From NCBI GenBank assembly GCA_028551475.1, contig CM052361.1:15007274-15071273 (forward strand): DNA of 64,000 bases, given 5' to 3'. The position numbers were made by a program, and so were the translations under genes. This DNA is from Casuarina equisetifolia (Eukaryota > Streptophyta > Magnoliopsida > Fagales > Casuarinaceae). Positions within the stretch are counted from its first letter, which is position 1. Every line of letters begins with the position of its first letter. Positions 10,652-22,748 of the stretch are shown here, in pieces. Under the pieces are notes generated by a model that saw only the letters and a program-made list of their open reading frames with translations, was not told where the DNA came from and searched no databases.

Positions 10652-12428
10652 ATTAGTCACATTTATTCCATGTGTAGTGTTTGACCTCAACAAGTTTATC
10701 CTTAAGCTGTCTACTGTTGGTACAAACTAAAAAATCTTAAATCATGTCCATCTTCCAATAGCTTGAAATGTCAATTGAGAACATGCATGATAGGCATCCA
10801 GCCTCCAATGAATGGACTTTCTCTCATTCTTCCTCCTCAACTCAATCTAATTAAAGGAATCCCACAGCATTTCATCTTAAGTATCTCCTCCTAAAGATAT
10901 ATCATGTCACTTTTAAGCCTTTTATAGCAAAAAATGTCATAAGCTCCCTTTGTAACTTCTCCAAAAATCCTTGCAAGGTTTAATAACTAATCATGTTATT
11001 AACATTCTTAAGAAGTGAATAACATGCCTAAAAGGAGTCATCCTAAAGTAAACACTAATATTGTTGTTTAAGCATTTAAAAAATCCATTCATGCTCATGA
11101 ATTTGTATACCTTTAGGTATCATTGCTTGAGAAATAACATAAAATCATACATACTTTCTTTTTTCCATACATCATATTCTCCTTTAACTTTGAATCCCAT
11201 ATGCTAATATAATGCAATATAGACTGCCATCAAAACTCAATGTCACCCATATCAAAGTTCTCATGATCAACAAGCAGAATGTAACTATCCATGTCATTTA
11301 GTGCATCATCTGATAGGCATTTATAACTAATCATAACAAGTACTCGCATTATCATAAGTTCCCCTTCAAACATGAGCTCACATTAGGGAATACCTCATGA
11401 AATTAAACTACTTTCCTATAAATGTTTCAACCATAGAGTGATCAAAGATGAAAATAAATCTTACTACTTATATAATCATTAGGGTAGCAACTAAAGAAAT
11501 AACATTAACTAACTGAGTGATTTTAAACAACCTTTGCCTATCTATTAGTTCCCCCTTAACTGTGGTTTTATCAAATTCTCCTTGATTGAATACTACATTG
11601 CTAAGTGTCCCAGTTGTAAACAATCTTCTAATCATTATCTCGTTATTTTCCAAAATATCAATTTGGCCTTTAGGGTCTAACACATCATGACATCTTTTAT
11701 ACTAGTGTCATTAACTAGCCTAACCATGTGGAATCCAAAATAGAGAGAAAACCATTTTTACCTCCTCCACATATGCAATGTAACATCTTGAAAAAAAAAA
11801 TCAACCATTCTTTAAAGAATAACTCTACTCTTGAGCCTAATAGTGATTCATGAACTATCTTGTTATCTTGTAATTTTAATAATGCAAAACCATCACTTGA
11901 GACTTTCCTTCTTCTACTTCTTGCTTCTAGTGTCATCCAATCTGTCTTTCATGTATGCTATTGTCAACTGACAACATCCTAAAAGCACCAAATGAAAAGA
12001 ACTCTTCTCCTTAAGTCTTCCTTCAAGAGCATAACAACCTCTTTAGATATCATCTTCTCTTTGGAACCTTATACCTTGATCAACGACATAACCAAGAAAT
12101 CCTAGATAACTGTAGAATAGACAAAACTATCTCCCCCTTTGCATTGTTAGATAACTACAAAATAGAAAAAATCATCTCCTTCTTTGCCATTGTCTAAAGA
12201 CAATAATGAAGGTAATAGATGAAAACACATCTTCCATCCCCATTCAAGAGAACAATCATCAACCTCTTGAAATATTAACCTTTCATTGGAACTTTAAATA
12301 TTTGGCCAAACATATGACCAACATATCCTAGGATGCCAAGTAGAGTACATAATAAAACCAAAACAAATCTAATACAAAGAAGTCCAATAAAATCCAACAA
12401 TGATCATAGTTCCATAAGTGGCAACATA
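10652..12428. other. Element C interior, no recognisable coding
   Basis: Non-coding by inspection. Short open frames exist on the minus strand (for example at 11468-11683 and 11715-11936), but I cannot link either to a gag, pol or host family. A local repeat around the box TAGATAACT occurs at about 12104-12165. Confidence 0.45.
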
Positions 12429-12433
12429 ATAAG

Positions 12434-14026
12434 TGTTAGGTTTTATGGCCTAACAAGAAGTGGGGGTTGAATTGTTATTGTACTAAAAATTTTTTCTTTC
12501 TAAAAAATCTAATCAATTACTTTAACAACTTGTATAATAATATGCAATCAAACAAAAATATGTAATCAAAGAAAGAACAAGAGAATCAACACCCAATTTA
12601 CCACAGTGATTCGGCACTCTATCTTAGAGTCCTACATCCACCTTTTTTTCCTTCAATCAAACTGATTGAAATCCCTATTACTCAATCTGATTAGGAGAAC
12701 ACGTTCTCCCTAATCCAACTAATCCTTTCTTAAAGGAATTACCAAGTCTGAATACAAATAGTGATCAAAAGATTATATACAATAGCAAATCCCCAAATAA
12801 TATGTCAATGTATGGGATATTGCTGATCAGAAGAGCTATTCAAACAAATATATCAAGATACAAAGCTCCTATTACAAAATCCCCAATTTGATGAAATTAG
12901 GGTTTCAGATTTTCCTCAAGATTTATGTGCAGAGAATGTTTATAAGTGAAATCAGCACATAAATAATGTTATACAAGCTATAATTGATGATATTATCAAA
13001 GATTAAACTGAATAATCGAATATCACCAAGAGCTTGTAGACCACCGAATGATGTATGATCTGAAATCAAATGGTAAGTAAGCTGAGTAGATTATCTTCAC
13101 AAAGAAAATGCTTCAAATAGATGTTCCTCATCAATCAATCACCTTCACAAACACATCTCCTTTAAATAGAAGCAAATCTAGGGTTTTCTTTTTGAGTCAA
13201 ACCTAAACCATAGCCTTCTATCCATTGGGAATAGTAGATTGTCCAAATCAGCCTCATTTCAACCTTTTGATTCAAAATCTGACCGTTCTGACAACCCTTC
13301 TCCTCCAGATTCATCCCATCGAAGCTTCGACGCTTGAGAGAGACGAAGGCATCGTCGGGGTGAGAATGACGCGGCTAGGGCATGACCTTTCGAGAGATAA
13401 GCGTCTCTTATGTGCCCTTAAGTGAGACGATGTCGTAGCCAACAAGCGTATCAAGGAAGCTTCTGATGTGATCAAGACGACACTATAATGGAAGTCTCTA
13501 ATAATGATCAATACGATAACGTAATAGGAACGAGATCAGGTAGGCTTACGTGAACTTGGGCCGCACCTATGTTCTCACAGTCCAACAACAAAAGTCCAGT
13601 CCAGTAATACTATATATTCAGCATGTACCCGGTCCAATATCAACATGGTCCAATATCAATGCATTTATAATGTATTGTAAATATTGAACTTAAGCTCATA
13701 TATTGTTCCTGCAATTTCACCAAACCAAGTATCATATTCCTAAAATATATTAAATTATATTTCATATTTCTTGAAGAAATATTTAAATAAACAATATATT
13801 TAAATAATCAACATTTATTTGAATATATGTAACAAATACTTTAAGATTATATTTTATGAGAGAATGTAGGAACCTAGTTACTTTATAATATCATTAATTG
13901 ATATTATAATTTGTATACATTTTACTTCCTATAGTTTTGCTTTTTGCACATTTAGAAAAACATAATTTGAGAATTGATATTTACAAGAAAATATTTTTAG
14001 TCATAACAAAACCCTATTTTCCAACA
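12434..14026 (-). repeat. Copia D 3' LTR
   Basis: It starts TGTTAGGTTTTATGG and ends TTTTCCAACA on the + strand. The adjoining ATCTCCCCCTTTTT (14027-14040) is the complement of the polypurine tract, confirming that the left LTR is the 3' LTR of a minus-sense element. Confidence 0.85.
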
Positions 14027-14040
14027 ATCTCCCCCTTTTT
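14027..14040 (-). other. Copia D polypurine tract
   Basis: The minus strand reads AAAAAGGGGGAGAT directly against the LTR. This is the expected plus-strand priming site. Confidence 0.75.
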
Positions 14041-14506
14041 GATGATGACAAAATATATTTCAATAGTATTGCACATGTCATCAAATATCAATTATGTTTT
14101 TCAAAAAGAACACGACTTATCATTGCATCATAGATACATTTTTATGATCAAATGCATGTCTCCTATACATGTGACTAGTAGATTTCGAAAGTTTGTATAG
14201 AACATGCAGAAATTTGGTTAAACAAGGGGTGATATGTATATGTATCCCACATTCTGCACTGATAGTCAGAAATGAGACTTCACATGTGCACACTATTTTC
14301 TCCCCCTTTTTGTCATAAGCAAAAAGAATAATTATGCAAGTAAGCAGGACAAGATACAGTAACAAAAAATGAGTAGGCAACAACAAAATAGAGAGAAGAG
14401 TAGGGTACTAACCGGAGGCTATATGAGTGATATTAGAGTTGCTCCCCCTCAAACCGAGTAGTTTGAAGAACAATGAAAAAATAGAGAGATAACAGTAATA
14501 AACAGT

Positions 14507-16024
14507 TCAAAGATTTTCAGGAAGTAACATGCCAAGTTCTCGTCTAAGAGCATAAAATCTATCCTTTGGTAAAGGTTTGGTTAAAATATCGACAATTTGC
14601 TGATCAGTGTTCACAAATTCAAGCATAATATCACCTTTTTGAACATGATCTCGAATAAAATGATGTCTAATTTCTATATGCTTTGTTTTAGAGTGCTGAA
14701 TTGGATTCCTAGTGAGATTTATAGCACTTATGTTATCACATTTCAGTGGAACTCTATGTGATAAGATTTCATAATCCTCTAACTGCTATTTCATCCATAA
14801 GATTTGAGCAAAGCTACTAGTAGCAACAATATATTTGGCTTCAATAGAAGGGAGGGGTACACAATTTTATTTATTGGAGTGCCAAGAAATAAGCATATTT
14901 CCAAGATAATGACATCCACCACTCGTACTCTTCCTATCTAGTTTGCAGCCAGCATAATCAGAGTCACTAAATGCATGCAAATCTAGAGTGGTGTCTCTAG
15001 GGTACCAGATTCCTAGGGAAACCGTGTCTCTAAGATATCTAAATATCCTCTTAATAGCAACTAGATGCGGTTCTTTAGGATTGGATTGATATCTAGCACA
15101 TAGACACACACTAAACATGATATCCGGTCTAGATGCAGTCAAGTATAGTAAAGAGTTGATCATGCCATGATATAATTTTGTATGTACACTAATTCCATCT
15201 TCATCATTAGATAATGATAAAGAAGTGCTCATTGGTGTGTTCATTGGTTTAGAATCATGCATCTTGTATTTCTTGAGCAATTCATTTGTATATTTGGTTT
15301 GACTTATAAAAGTCCCTTTGTTGGTTTGTTTGATTTGCAATCCAAGAAAGTATGTTAATTCACCCATCATACTCATTTCAAATTCACTTTGCATGCATGC
15401 AGCAAATTCTTCACATAATTTAAAGTTAGTACACCCAAACACGATATCATCAACATATATTTGAACAATTAAAATTTCTTTTTCTTTATTCATTATAAAT
15501 AGTGTGTTGTCCACTTTTCCTTTTCTGAAATTATGATTAATTAAGAATGAACTTAATTTATCATACCAAGCCCATGGAGCTTGTTTCAAACCATATAAAG
15601 CTTTTGATAGTTTAAAAACATGGTTTGAGTAAATTGGATCTTCAAATCCGAGTGGTTGTTCAACATATACTTCTTCCTTTATAATGCCATTTAAAAATAC
15701 ACTTTTAACATCCATTTGAAATAAGGTAAAGTTCATACAGCAAGCAAATGCAAGTAGGATCCAAATAGCTTCTAATCTAGCTACAGGTGCAAATGTTTCA
15801 TCATAGTCAATCCCTTCTTCTTGACTATATCCTTATGCCACTAATCTAGCCTTATTTCTAGTGATGGTACCATTTTCATCTAGTTTGTTTCGAAATACCC
15901 ATTTTGTGCCTATGACCGGATGATGCTTTGGTCTAGGAACTAGATTCCAAACCTTATTTTCTCTCAAATTGATTAAATTCTTCTTGCATAGCAAGAAGCT
16001 AGTTTTCATCCTCAAGAGCCTCAT
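14507..16024 (-). pseudogene. Copia D reverse transcriptase and RNase H, broken
   Basis: The RT starts within 15833-16024 (NLRENKVWNLV, then GTKWVFRNKLDENG), breaks, and resumes at 14867-15736 with [15 protein letters not shown], the active-site YVDDIVFG and [11 protein letters not shown]. RNase H follows ([19 protein letters not shown]) up to a stop at 14867. Beyond that stop the frame still reads RNase H (KCDNISAINL, KTKHIEIRHHFI) and runs to a TGA at 14507-14509, the natural end of pol. The YVDD motif and the first RNase H aspartate survive, but the stops and frame changes prevent a functional product. Confidence 0.85.
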
Positions 16025-17291
16025 CCACTTTCTTAGGCTCTACTTGAGATAAAAAGGCTTGATGTTCACATGTGTTGTGAACCCAAGACCTTGTGCTTAC
16101 TCTAACATTTGGATCACCTATAATGTGATCGTGATCTACTTCATTCCTAACTCTAGGGAAGGAGGGTTTTCTAGTTTTGGACTCCCCCTCAACTTCAGCC
16201 CTATTTGGAACGCTTTTGGTTCCACAACTTGCTTCAGTTTCTAGGATGCCTTGGCATTCATCCTCAAACTTAACATAAATTGACTCTTCTACAACTAAAG
16301 TGCGTTTATTAAATATTCTATATGCTTTACTTGTGTGAGAGTATCCAAGAAATATTCCTTCATCACTTTTGGAATCAAATTTCCCAAGTGATTCCTTTCC
16401 ATGATTCAAGATAAAACATTTACTTCCAAAAACATGAAAATATGAAATGTTTGGTTTTCTTTCAAAGAATAACTCAAAGGGTGTCTTTTTCAAAATAGGT
16501 CTTATTAGTGCACGATTTGAAATATAGCAGGCTATGTTTATAGCTTCTCCCCAAAAGTGTTTTGGAAGATTGTATTCATACATCATGGTTCTAGCCATCT
16601 CTTGAAGTGTTCTATTTTTCCTTTTAACAACACCATTTTGTTGTGGTGTTCTAGGAGCTGAAAAGTTGTGTGAAATACCATTTTCTGAACAAAATTTTTC
16701 AAAAAGTTGGTTTTCAAATTCTCTACCATGATCAGTCCTTATTTTTACAATTGAAAAACCTTTTTCATTTTGAATCATTTTACAAAATTCAACAAACTTT
16801 TCAAATGCTTTATCTTTCTTAACAAGCATATATGTCCATGTGACTCTAGAATAGTCATCTATAATAACTAAGACATATTGTTTACCATTCAATGTTGCTA
16901 TTCTCATAGGACCGAAAAGGTCCATGTGCAGTATTTCTAATGGTCTAAATGTGCTCACCACAAGCTTTGATTTAAAGCTGCTTTGTGTGTGTTTGCCCTT
17001 AATGCATGCTTCACAGATTCTATCATTGTTGAATTCTAGAGAAGGAAGACCTTTTACTAAATTGTACTTATACAATTTTTCTATCAATCCTAGACCTGCA
17101 TGTCCTAACTTTCTATGCCACAACCAAGCATCAATATTTCTATTTACAACCAAACATGTTTGTTCAACATTCATCTTGCTCAAATCAAGCACATAGATAT
17201 TGTCTTTCCTTTTTCCAATAATTTTATGGTCAGCATACTCAACAAGACAACTTTCTTTTCTAAATTTTATTCTGAATCCTTTATCACACAA
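15999..17291 (-). pseudogene. Copia D integrase, catalytic glutamate lost
   Basis: This is an open stretch of 430 codons. The zinc-binding HHCC domain is complete (His59, His64, Cys93, Cys96). The core has Asp124 (HMDLFGP) and Asp187 (RTDHG). The third acidic residue, expected 36 residues further on in the NGVVERKNR context, is Lys223 instead of Glu, so the D,D(35)E triad is broken. A single G-to-A change would explain it. Copia B keeps the glutamate at this site. The frame is separated from the protease region upstream by stops and a frameshift, so it would not be made as part of a normal polyprotein. Confidence 0.85.
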
Positions 17292-17600
17292 TTGACTTAT
17301 GCTAAGTTAAATTTTAGCTCATCTATAAGCAATACTTTAGATATGAGTAAGGTGTCAGAGTTACCTATTGTTCCCATTCCTCTTATTCTTCCTTTGGAGT
17401 TATCTCCAAAAGATACTGTACCTCCATTTTTCAACTTAAGCATTGAGAAGAGATCCCTCATCCCAGTCATGTGTCAAGAGCATCCGTTGTCCAGAATCCA
17501 CATGTTCTTGAGCTTTTTGTTCCTTATCTGTGCCTCTATATCCTGCAGAAACAAATTTAATTGTTGGAGTGCTTGGTACCCTTTTTACTTCGGGTCCATG
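17292..17600 (-). pseudogene. Copia D aspartic protease remnant
   Basis: The minus strand reads WILDNGCS, a stop (TGA at 17474-17476), then HMTG and GTVSFGDNSKG. Copia proteases carry LDSGCSRHMTG here, so the catalytic D-S-G has become D-N-G and an Arg codon has become TGA. Both disable the enzyme. An overlapping open frame (17436-18245) crosses this site in the wrong phase. Confidence 0.75.
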
Positions 17601-19377
17601 AGTGTTAGTTTGACTTAGATTTTTTTCATTCTTAGGCAACCAAAGTTTCTTTACTTTGTAAGCCTTTCTAAGTCTTATGGGACATTTATCAAAATCATGA
17701 CTAAAATAACTGCAGAAAGAGCATTTATTTTTATGCAGCGGAATTGAACATTTTCTTTCCTTAAAGAAATGAATAAATGATTTTGATTTATCATTTAATT
17801 TATACCCTAGTCCTACCTTATCATATATACCTCTTTGAGAGTTTAGAATTCTGTCTAACATGCAACTACCATTTGTAAATTTCTGTAACAGCAAGTTACT
17901 TGCATCAAGTTTTGATTTCAAGTCACAGTTTTCTTTTTCCAGTTCACGGATTCTATTTTTAAGATTTTCAGCACATACATGTGAATTATTTTCTGCATGG
18001 ATTTCAATATCAGAAGATGCACTAACACCACAAAAGGTTTCTGTTCCTAATTGCATGTTTTCAGATTTTCCTTGTTTTTCATACATATGATTCATACAAG
18101 CATCATACTTCATATATGTATTGACAGAAATAACAATGTCATCATTCAAAGAGATCACGACATTTTTCTTTTCAGTTTGATCTTTACATGCAATAGGTTC
18201 TGTACTTTGTTTGTCAATATAATCAATTTTTTGTACAGAAGTCAAATGTTCCTATTTTTCAATTTTATTTTTTGCTTTTAACTTTTTGTATTTATCTTTT
18301 AATTTATTTGTATATTCAACTAGGTCAGAAAATGCAGTTTCTAATCCATAATTTATTTGAAGAAACAGTTTAGAATCGTTTACCTCATGATCTTTTTCCT
18401 TAAGAGTTGTTGTTGCGGTTAGGCATAGAAGTGCAACCTCTTCTTGAGTTTCTTTATCAGATGAGGAGTTCTCATCATCCTAGGCAACAATCATTGCCTT
18501 CTTTTTGTTCTTGTTGTTTCTCTTCTTAATTGTCGAACAATCAATCTTGATATGTCCTGGTTTCCTGCATTCATAGCACACATTCTCCCTAGGTTCATTT
18601 AATTATTTTCTCTTATTATGCCTATGTTTTTGTTTAAGCCTCTTCTTAGAAATTTTCTAAACTTTCTAGCTATAAGGGCTACTTCATCATTTTCTGACTC
18701 TTCTTCTTCAACCTTTTCAACTTCTACTTTAAGTACAAGTGATCTCCTATTTTCCTTTTCTTTCTCTCTTCTCATAAGCTGCATTTCATGAGTCTTAAGA
18801 GAACCTAGTAGATCATCTAAGGTTAGCACCTCTAGGTTATGAGCTTCTTCTATAACCATCTTTTTAGGATCCCAACTCTTGGGTCTAACATTTTTCTCAC
18901 CATTTCCTCATTTGTATAGGTTTTTCCTAGTAATTTCAGTTCAAAAATAATTTTAGTAAACCTATCAAACATATCACTAATAGTTTCAGAATCTTTCATA
19001 ACAAATAGTTCATAGTCATGTGTAAGCATATTAACCTTAGAAGACTTTACCCTTTTAATTCCTTCATAAATGACCTCTAACTTATTCCAAATTTCTTTAC
19101 CAATGGTACAAGAGGACACTTTGTTAAACTCATGTGCTCTAATACCACTATAGATCATATTCATGGACTTAGCATTTAACCCCATTACTTTAGCTTCATT
19201 TTTTAACCATTCATCAGTTTTGGGTAATGTAATACCCTTCCTGATTACTTGCCAAGCTTCTGGATCTTGGCCTATTATGAAGACTTGCATTAATTGTTTC
19301 CAATGCCTAAAAGTAATGCCATCAAACAAGGGAGGTTTATTAAACCCCGTAACAGCTAACCCTTTTTCAGAAGCCAT
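17601..19377 (-). pseudogene. Copia D gag, fragmented
   Basis: Gag starts at ATG 19377 (MASEKGLAVTGFNKPPLFDG) and reads to EMVRKML near 18890, where the frame shifts. It resumes at about 18859 (VIEEAHNLE, LLGSLKTHEMQL) and stops near 18599. A downstream stretch carries an intact zinc knuckle CX2CX4HX4C (CYECRKPG, H, then C; about 18540-18585). The second half (17436-18245) has another knuckle-like CX2CX4HX4C (CSFCSYFSH..). The two-knuckle gag matches the sibling element Copia B. Confidence 0.8.
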
Positions 19378-19423
19378 AATGTGGATCTACTCTAGGATGT
19401 TAGTCCTTTTAATCAGAGAACCT

Positions 19424-19437
19424 AGCTCTAGATGCCA
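19424..19437 (-). other. Copia D primer binding site
   Basis: The + strand reads AGCTCTAGATGCCA, ending in CCA 2 nt from the LTR. The minus-strand complement TGGCATCTAGAGCT resembles the iMet-type PBS with changes. The primer tRNA is not certain. Copia B has nearly the same sequence at the same place. Confidence 0.6.
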
Positions 19438-19439
19438 AT

Positions 19440-21063
19440 TGTTGGGTTTTATGGCCTAACAAGAAGGGGGGGTTGAATAGTTATTGTATCGAAAATTGTT
19501 TCTTTCTAAAAAATCTAATCAATTACTTTAAAAACTTGTATAATAATATGCAATCAAACAGAAATATGTAATCAAAGAAAGAACAAGAGAATTAACACCC
19601 AATTTACCACGGTGGTTCAGCACTCTATCTTAGAGTCCTATGTCCACCCTTTTTTCCTTCAATCAAACTAATTGAAGTCCCTTTTACTCAATTTGATTAG
19701 GAGAACACGTTCTCCCTAATCCAACTAATCCCTTCTCAAAGGAATTACCAAGTCCGAATACAAACAATGATCAAAAGATCATATACAATAGTAAATCCCC
19801 AAATAATATGTCAATGTATGGGATATTGCTGATCAAAGGAGCTATTCAAACAAATATATCAAGATACAAAGCTCCTATTACGAAATCCCCAATTTGGTGA
19901 AATTAGGATTTCAGATTTTCCTCAAGATTTATGTGCAGAGAATGTTTATAAGTGAAATTAGCACATAAATAATGTTATACAAGCTATAATTGATGATATT
20001 ATCAAAGATTGAATCGAATAATTGAATATCATCAAGAGCTTGTAGACCACCGAATGATGTATGATCTGAAATCAAATGGTAAGTATGCTGATTAGATTAT
20101 CTTAACAAAGAAAATGCTTCAAATAGATGTTCCTCATCAATCAATCACCTTCCTCCTTTAAATAGAAGCAAATCTAGGGTTTTCTTTTTGAGTCAAACCT
20201 AAACCATAGCCTTCTATCTGTTGGGAGTAGTAGACTATCCATCAAATCAGCCTCATTTCAACCTTTTGATTTAAAATCCAACCATTCTGACAACCTGTCT
20301 CCTCCAGATTCATCCCATTGAAGCTTCAGCGCTTGAGAGAGATGAAGGCAACGTCGGGGTAAGAATGATGCAGCTAGGGCATGACCCCTCGAGAAATAAG
20401 CGTCTCTTATGTGCCCTTAAGTGAGACGACGTTGTAGCCAGCAAGCGTATCAAGGGAGCTTCTGATGTGATCAAGACAACGCCGTAATGGAAGTCTTTGA
20501 TAATGATCAATATGACACCGTAATAGGAAACCTCTGATAATGATCAATGCGACACCGTAATAGGAACGGGATCAGGCAGGTTGACGTGAACTTGGGCCGC
20601 ACCTACATTCTCACAGTCCAACAGCAAAAGTCCAATCCAGTAATACTATATATTCAGCATGTATACCCAATCCAATATCAACATGGTCCAATATCAATGC
20701 ATTTATAATGTATTGCATAATTGAACTTAAGCTCATATATTATTCCTGCAATTTCACCAAACCAAGTATCATATTCCTAAAATATATTAAAGTATATTTC
20801 ATATTTCTTGAAGAAATATTTAAATAAATAATATATTTAAATAATCAACATTTATTTGAATATATGTAACAAATACTTTAAGAGTATATTTTATGAGAGA
20901 ATGTAGGAACCCAGTTACTTTATAATATCATTAATTGATATTATAATTTGTATACCTTTTACTTCCTATAGTTTTGCTTTTTACACATTTAGAAAAACAT
21001 AATTTGAGAATTGATATTTACAAGAAAATATTTTTAGTCACAACAAAACCCTATTTTCCAACA
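19440..21063 (-). repeat. Copia D 5' LTR
   Basis: It matches 12434-14026 along its length, starting TGTTGGGTTTTATGG and ending TTTTCCAACA. It contains a 37-bp tandem duplication (about 20499-20565; each unit contains GATAATGATCAAT and GACACCGTAATAGGA) that is single in the left LTR. Confidence 0.85.
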
Positions 21064-21068
21064 ATAAG

Positions 21069-22245
21069 TACTAAATAAACCAAGACAAAGGTACCAATAG
21101 CCATATTATTCCTATTCCATCTCTTGTCATCCTTGGTTTTGTTAACTCATTCAATGCAAAGCCAACTTGAAATTCACCACAGGTTAGAAAACCAAGTCCA
21201 AACACTAACACCAATATTCATCAAATTTGGACCTTCTTGGAACTCAAAATTACAAACTAAATATACCATCAAACAATGTTTAAAATTCTACACAAGACTA
21301 GGTAAAAACACTTGGGAATTTTCTAACCAACATGTATTGTTTACATGCGAAACTCTTTACCTGCATGTGGGCTTGACATGCCACGCGCATGTGTAAGGCA
21401 CATGCCATGTGCAAGTGCCCCACATGGTCTTTATGTGCCTTGCACTTAATTATGCCCAAACCATCTCTTTTTTACAAGTTGACCCATTTTGCAACCTGGC
21501 TTCCATTTCCATTAATTTCCATCACTTTCAGGCTAGTTTTCACTGCCAATCACCTGACCCATTTCTTTGATCTGTGATTGAGTTTGCCTACCCAATGCAC
21601 TTAACCTATGTTACATATGGGTCCTGATTTGGGTTGCATGATTTTGATTATTGTTTTGTTGATTTCTACTATTTCACAATAGTTTTTGATGAACCAAGAC
21701 TACCAATCAATAGATAAACTTTCAAAGATTCTATAAGGCATCAAATTCCTCCACAAATTTGACACATAAGGGACGAATTGAAAAAGCCCTTTTTAGCCAT
21801 GTGAATTCAACACAACCCACAAAACTTTGGTCAATTTTTCAACAAAATTTATTAGTTTTTGGCCACCAAGAAGTTAGATATCATAGAAGCGAAGTCCAAA
21901 GAAGAAAAATCTATACCTCAATCACCAATTTTGGTTTCTCCATCCATGTGTTGCATGCCAATTGTTGGACAAAAGCTTTCTTAGAATAAAACTTTTGTTA
22001 ACACTTTTCTTTTATGTTCAATGTGCTAAGTTCACACCAATGTGCTAGCCACCTAATGAAGATAAGTTTTGGAACTTAAAAGAAAAACCAAAGTGGAAAA
22101 ATCATTCCTTTTTTCTTTCACATGAAGACTAAATCTTCTAATAAGAAACACTAAGAGGACTTGCCTATCTCTTATTCAATACTACTCTACTTCTATGTGT
22201 TCCATTTGATGCTCTTAAGCCATGCAACTTGGCTTTGATACCATT
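21069..22245. other. Element C interior next to its 5' LTR
   Basis: No recognisable coding. The minus strand starts with the PBS TGGTATCAAAGCC (complement of 22231-22243), so this is the 5' untranslated part of element C in its own sense. Short open frames on the + strand look like chance. Confidence 0.45.
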
Positions 22246-22743
22246 TGTTGTAAAAGCAACCCATCACATGAACATATAGACATATAGATTAAACTATAAA
22301 CATACAAGAGATACAAGATTCAGGAGGTATAGCTACCGGCCCCTCCTTCTCTTATTAGATTTCCTTATAAGAATACAAAGATGTTGATTACAAGATTCAT
22401 ATACAACTCTCACATAGCTATTCTCAATACTCATAGGAACATACTTAATTCTCTCTTGGCTAGTGGCTACTACATAAAGTAGCGTTTTTTGGTCGTCACT
22501 CTCATAAGGCACAAACTACTACCCTCATGAGGCATAACCCTTTTTCTTTTGGTCCTTAGGGTTTTCATATGATTTTCTCTTTTTATACTAGAACTAAATG
22601 GAGTCCTAACTAGATATTGCTAGGAGTCTTAACCAAATACCACTAAGAATCATAATCAATATAGAGGAAAATAAGTCATAGAATATTCCTATGACATACA
22701 TGGAATATATCTAGGCCTATTAATTTTTACTCTAATCCTAATA
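22246..22743 (-). repeat. Element C 5' LTR (498 bp)
   Basis: It starts TGTTGTAAAAG and ends CTAATCCTAATA on the + strand (the expected terminal CA is mutated to TA). It is homologous to 8231-8755. Confidence 0.7.
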
Positions 22744-22748
22744 AGTCA

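Larger units (their letters stand above)
12434..21063 (-). mobile_element. Copia D: SIRE-type LTR retrotransposon nested in element C
   Basis: Two long LTRs (12434-14026 and 19440-21063) are flanked by a perfect 5-bp TSD ATAAG (12429-12433 and 21064-21068). The coding strand is minus, in the order gag, protease, integrase, RT, RNase H, which is the Copia order. Gag features (KVKSSKV, EMVRKML, LLGSLKTHEMQL) and RT features ([28 protein letters not shown]) resemble the SIRE/Maximus lineage. The LTRs differ by scattered substitutions and a 37-bp tandem duplication in the right copy. The element is defective. Confidence 0.9.
8231..22743 (-). mobile_element. Element C: LTR retroelement without recognisable coding, nested in Copia A
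   Basis: Related LTRs lie at 8231-8755 and 22246-22743, flanked by TSD AGTCC (8226-8230) and AGTCA (22744-22748). Reading on the minus strand, the PBS TGGTATCAAAGCC (22231-22243) sits 2 nt inside the right LTR, and a purine tract (complement of TTTCCCCCTTTG, about 8757-8769) abuts the left LTR. The element is therefore minus sense. Once its own nested inserts are removed it is about 4.6 kb, and I find no gag or pol domain in it. It may be a large non-autonomous (LARD-like) element, or one too decayed to recognise. Confidence 0.65.

Noticed and set aside
11468-11936. Minus-strand frames as element C gag
   Set aside because: No gag motif or zinc knuckle, and the frames are short and separate, so I left them as unassigned.
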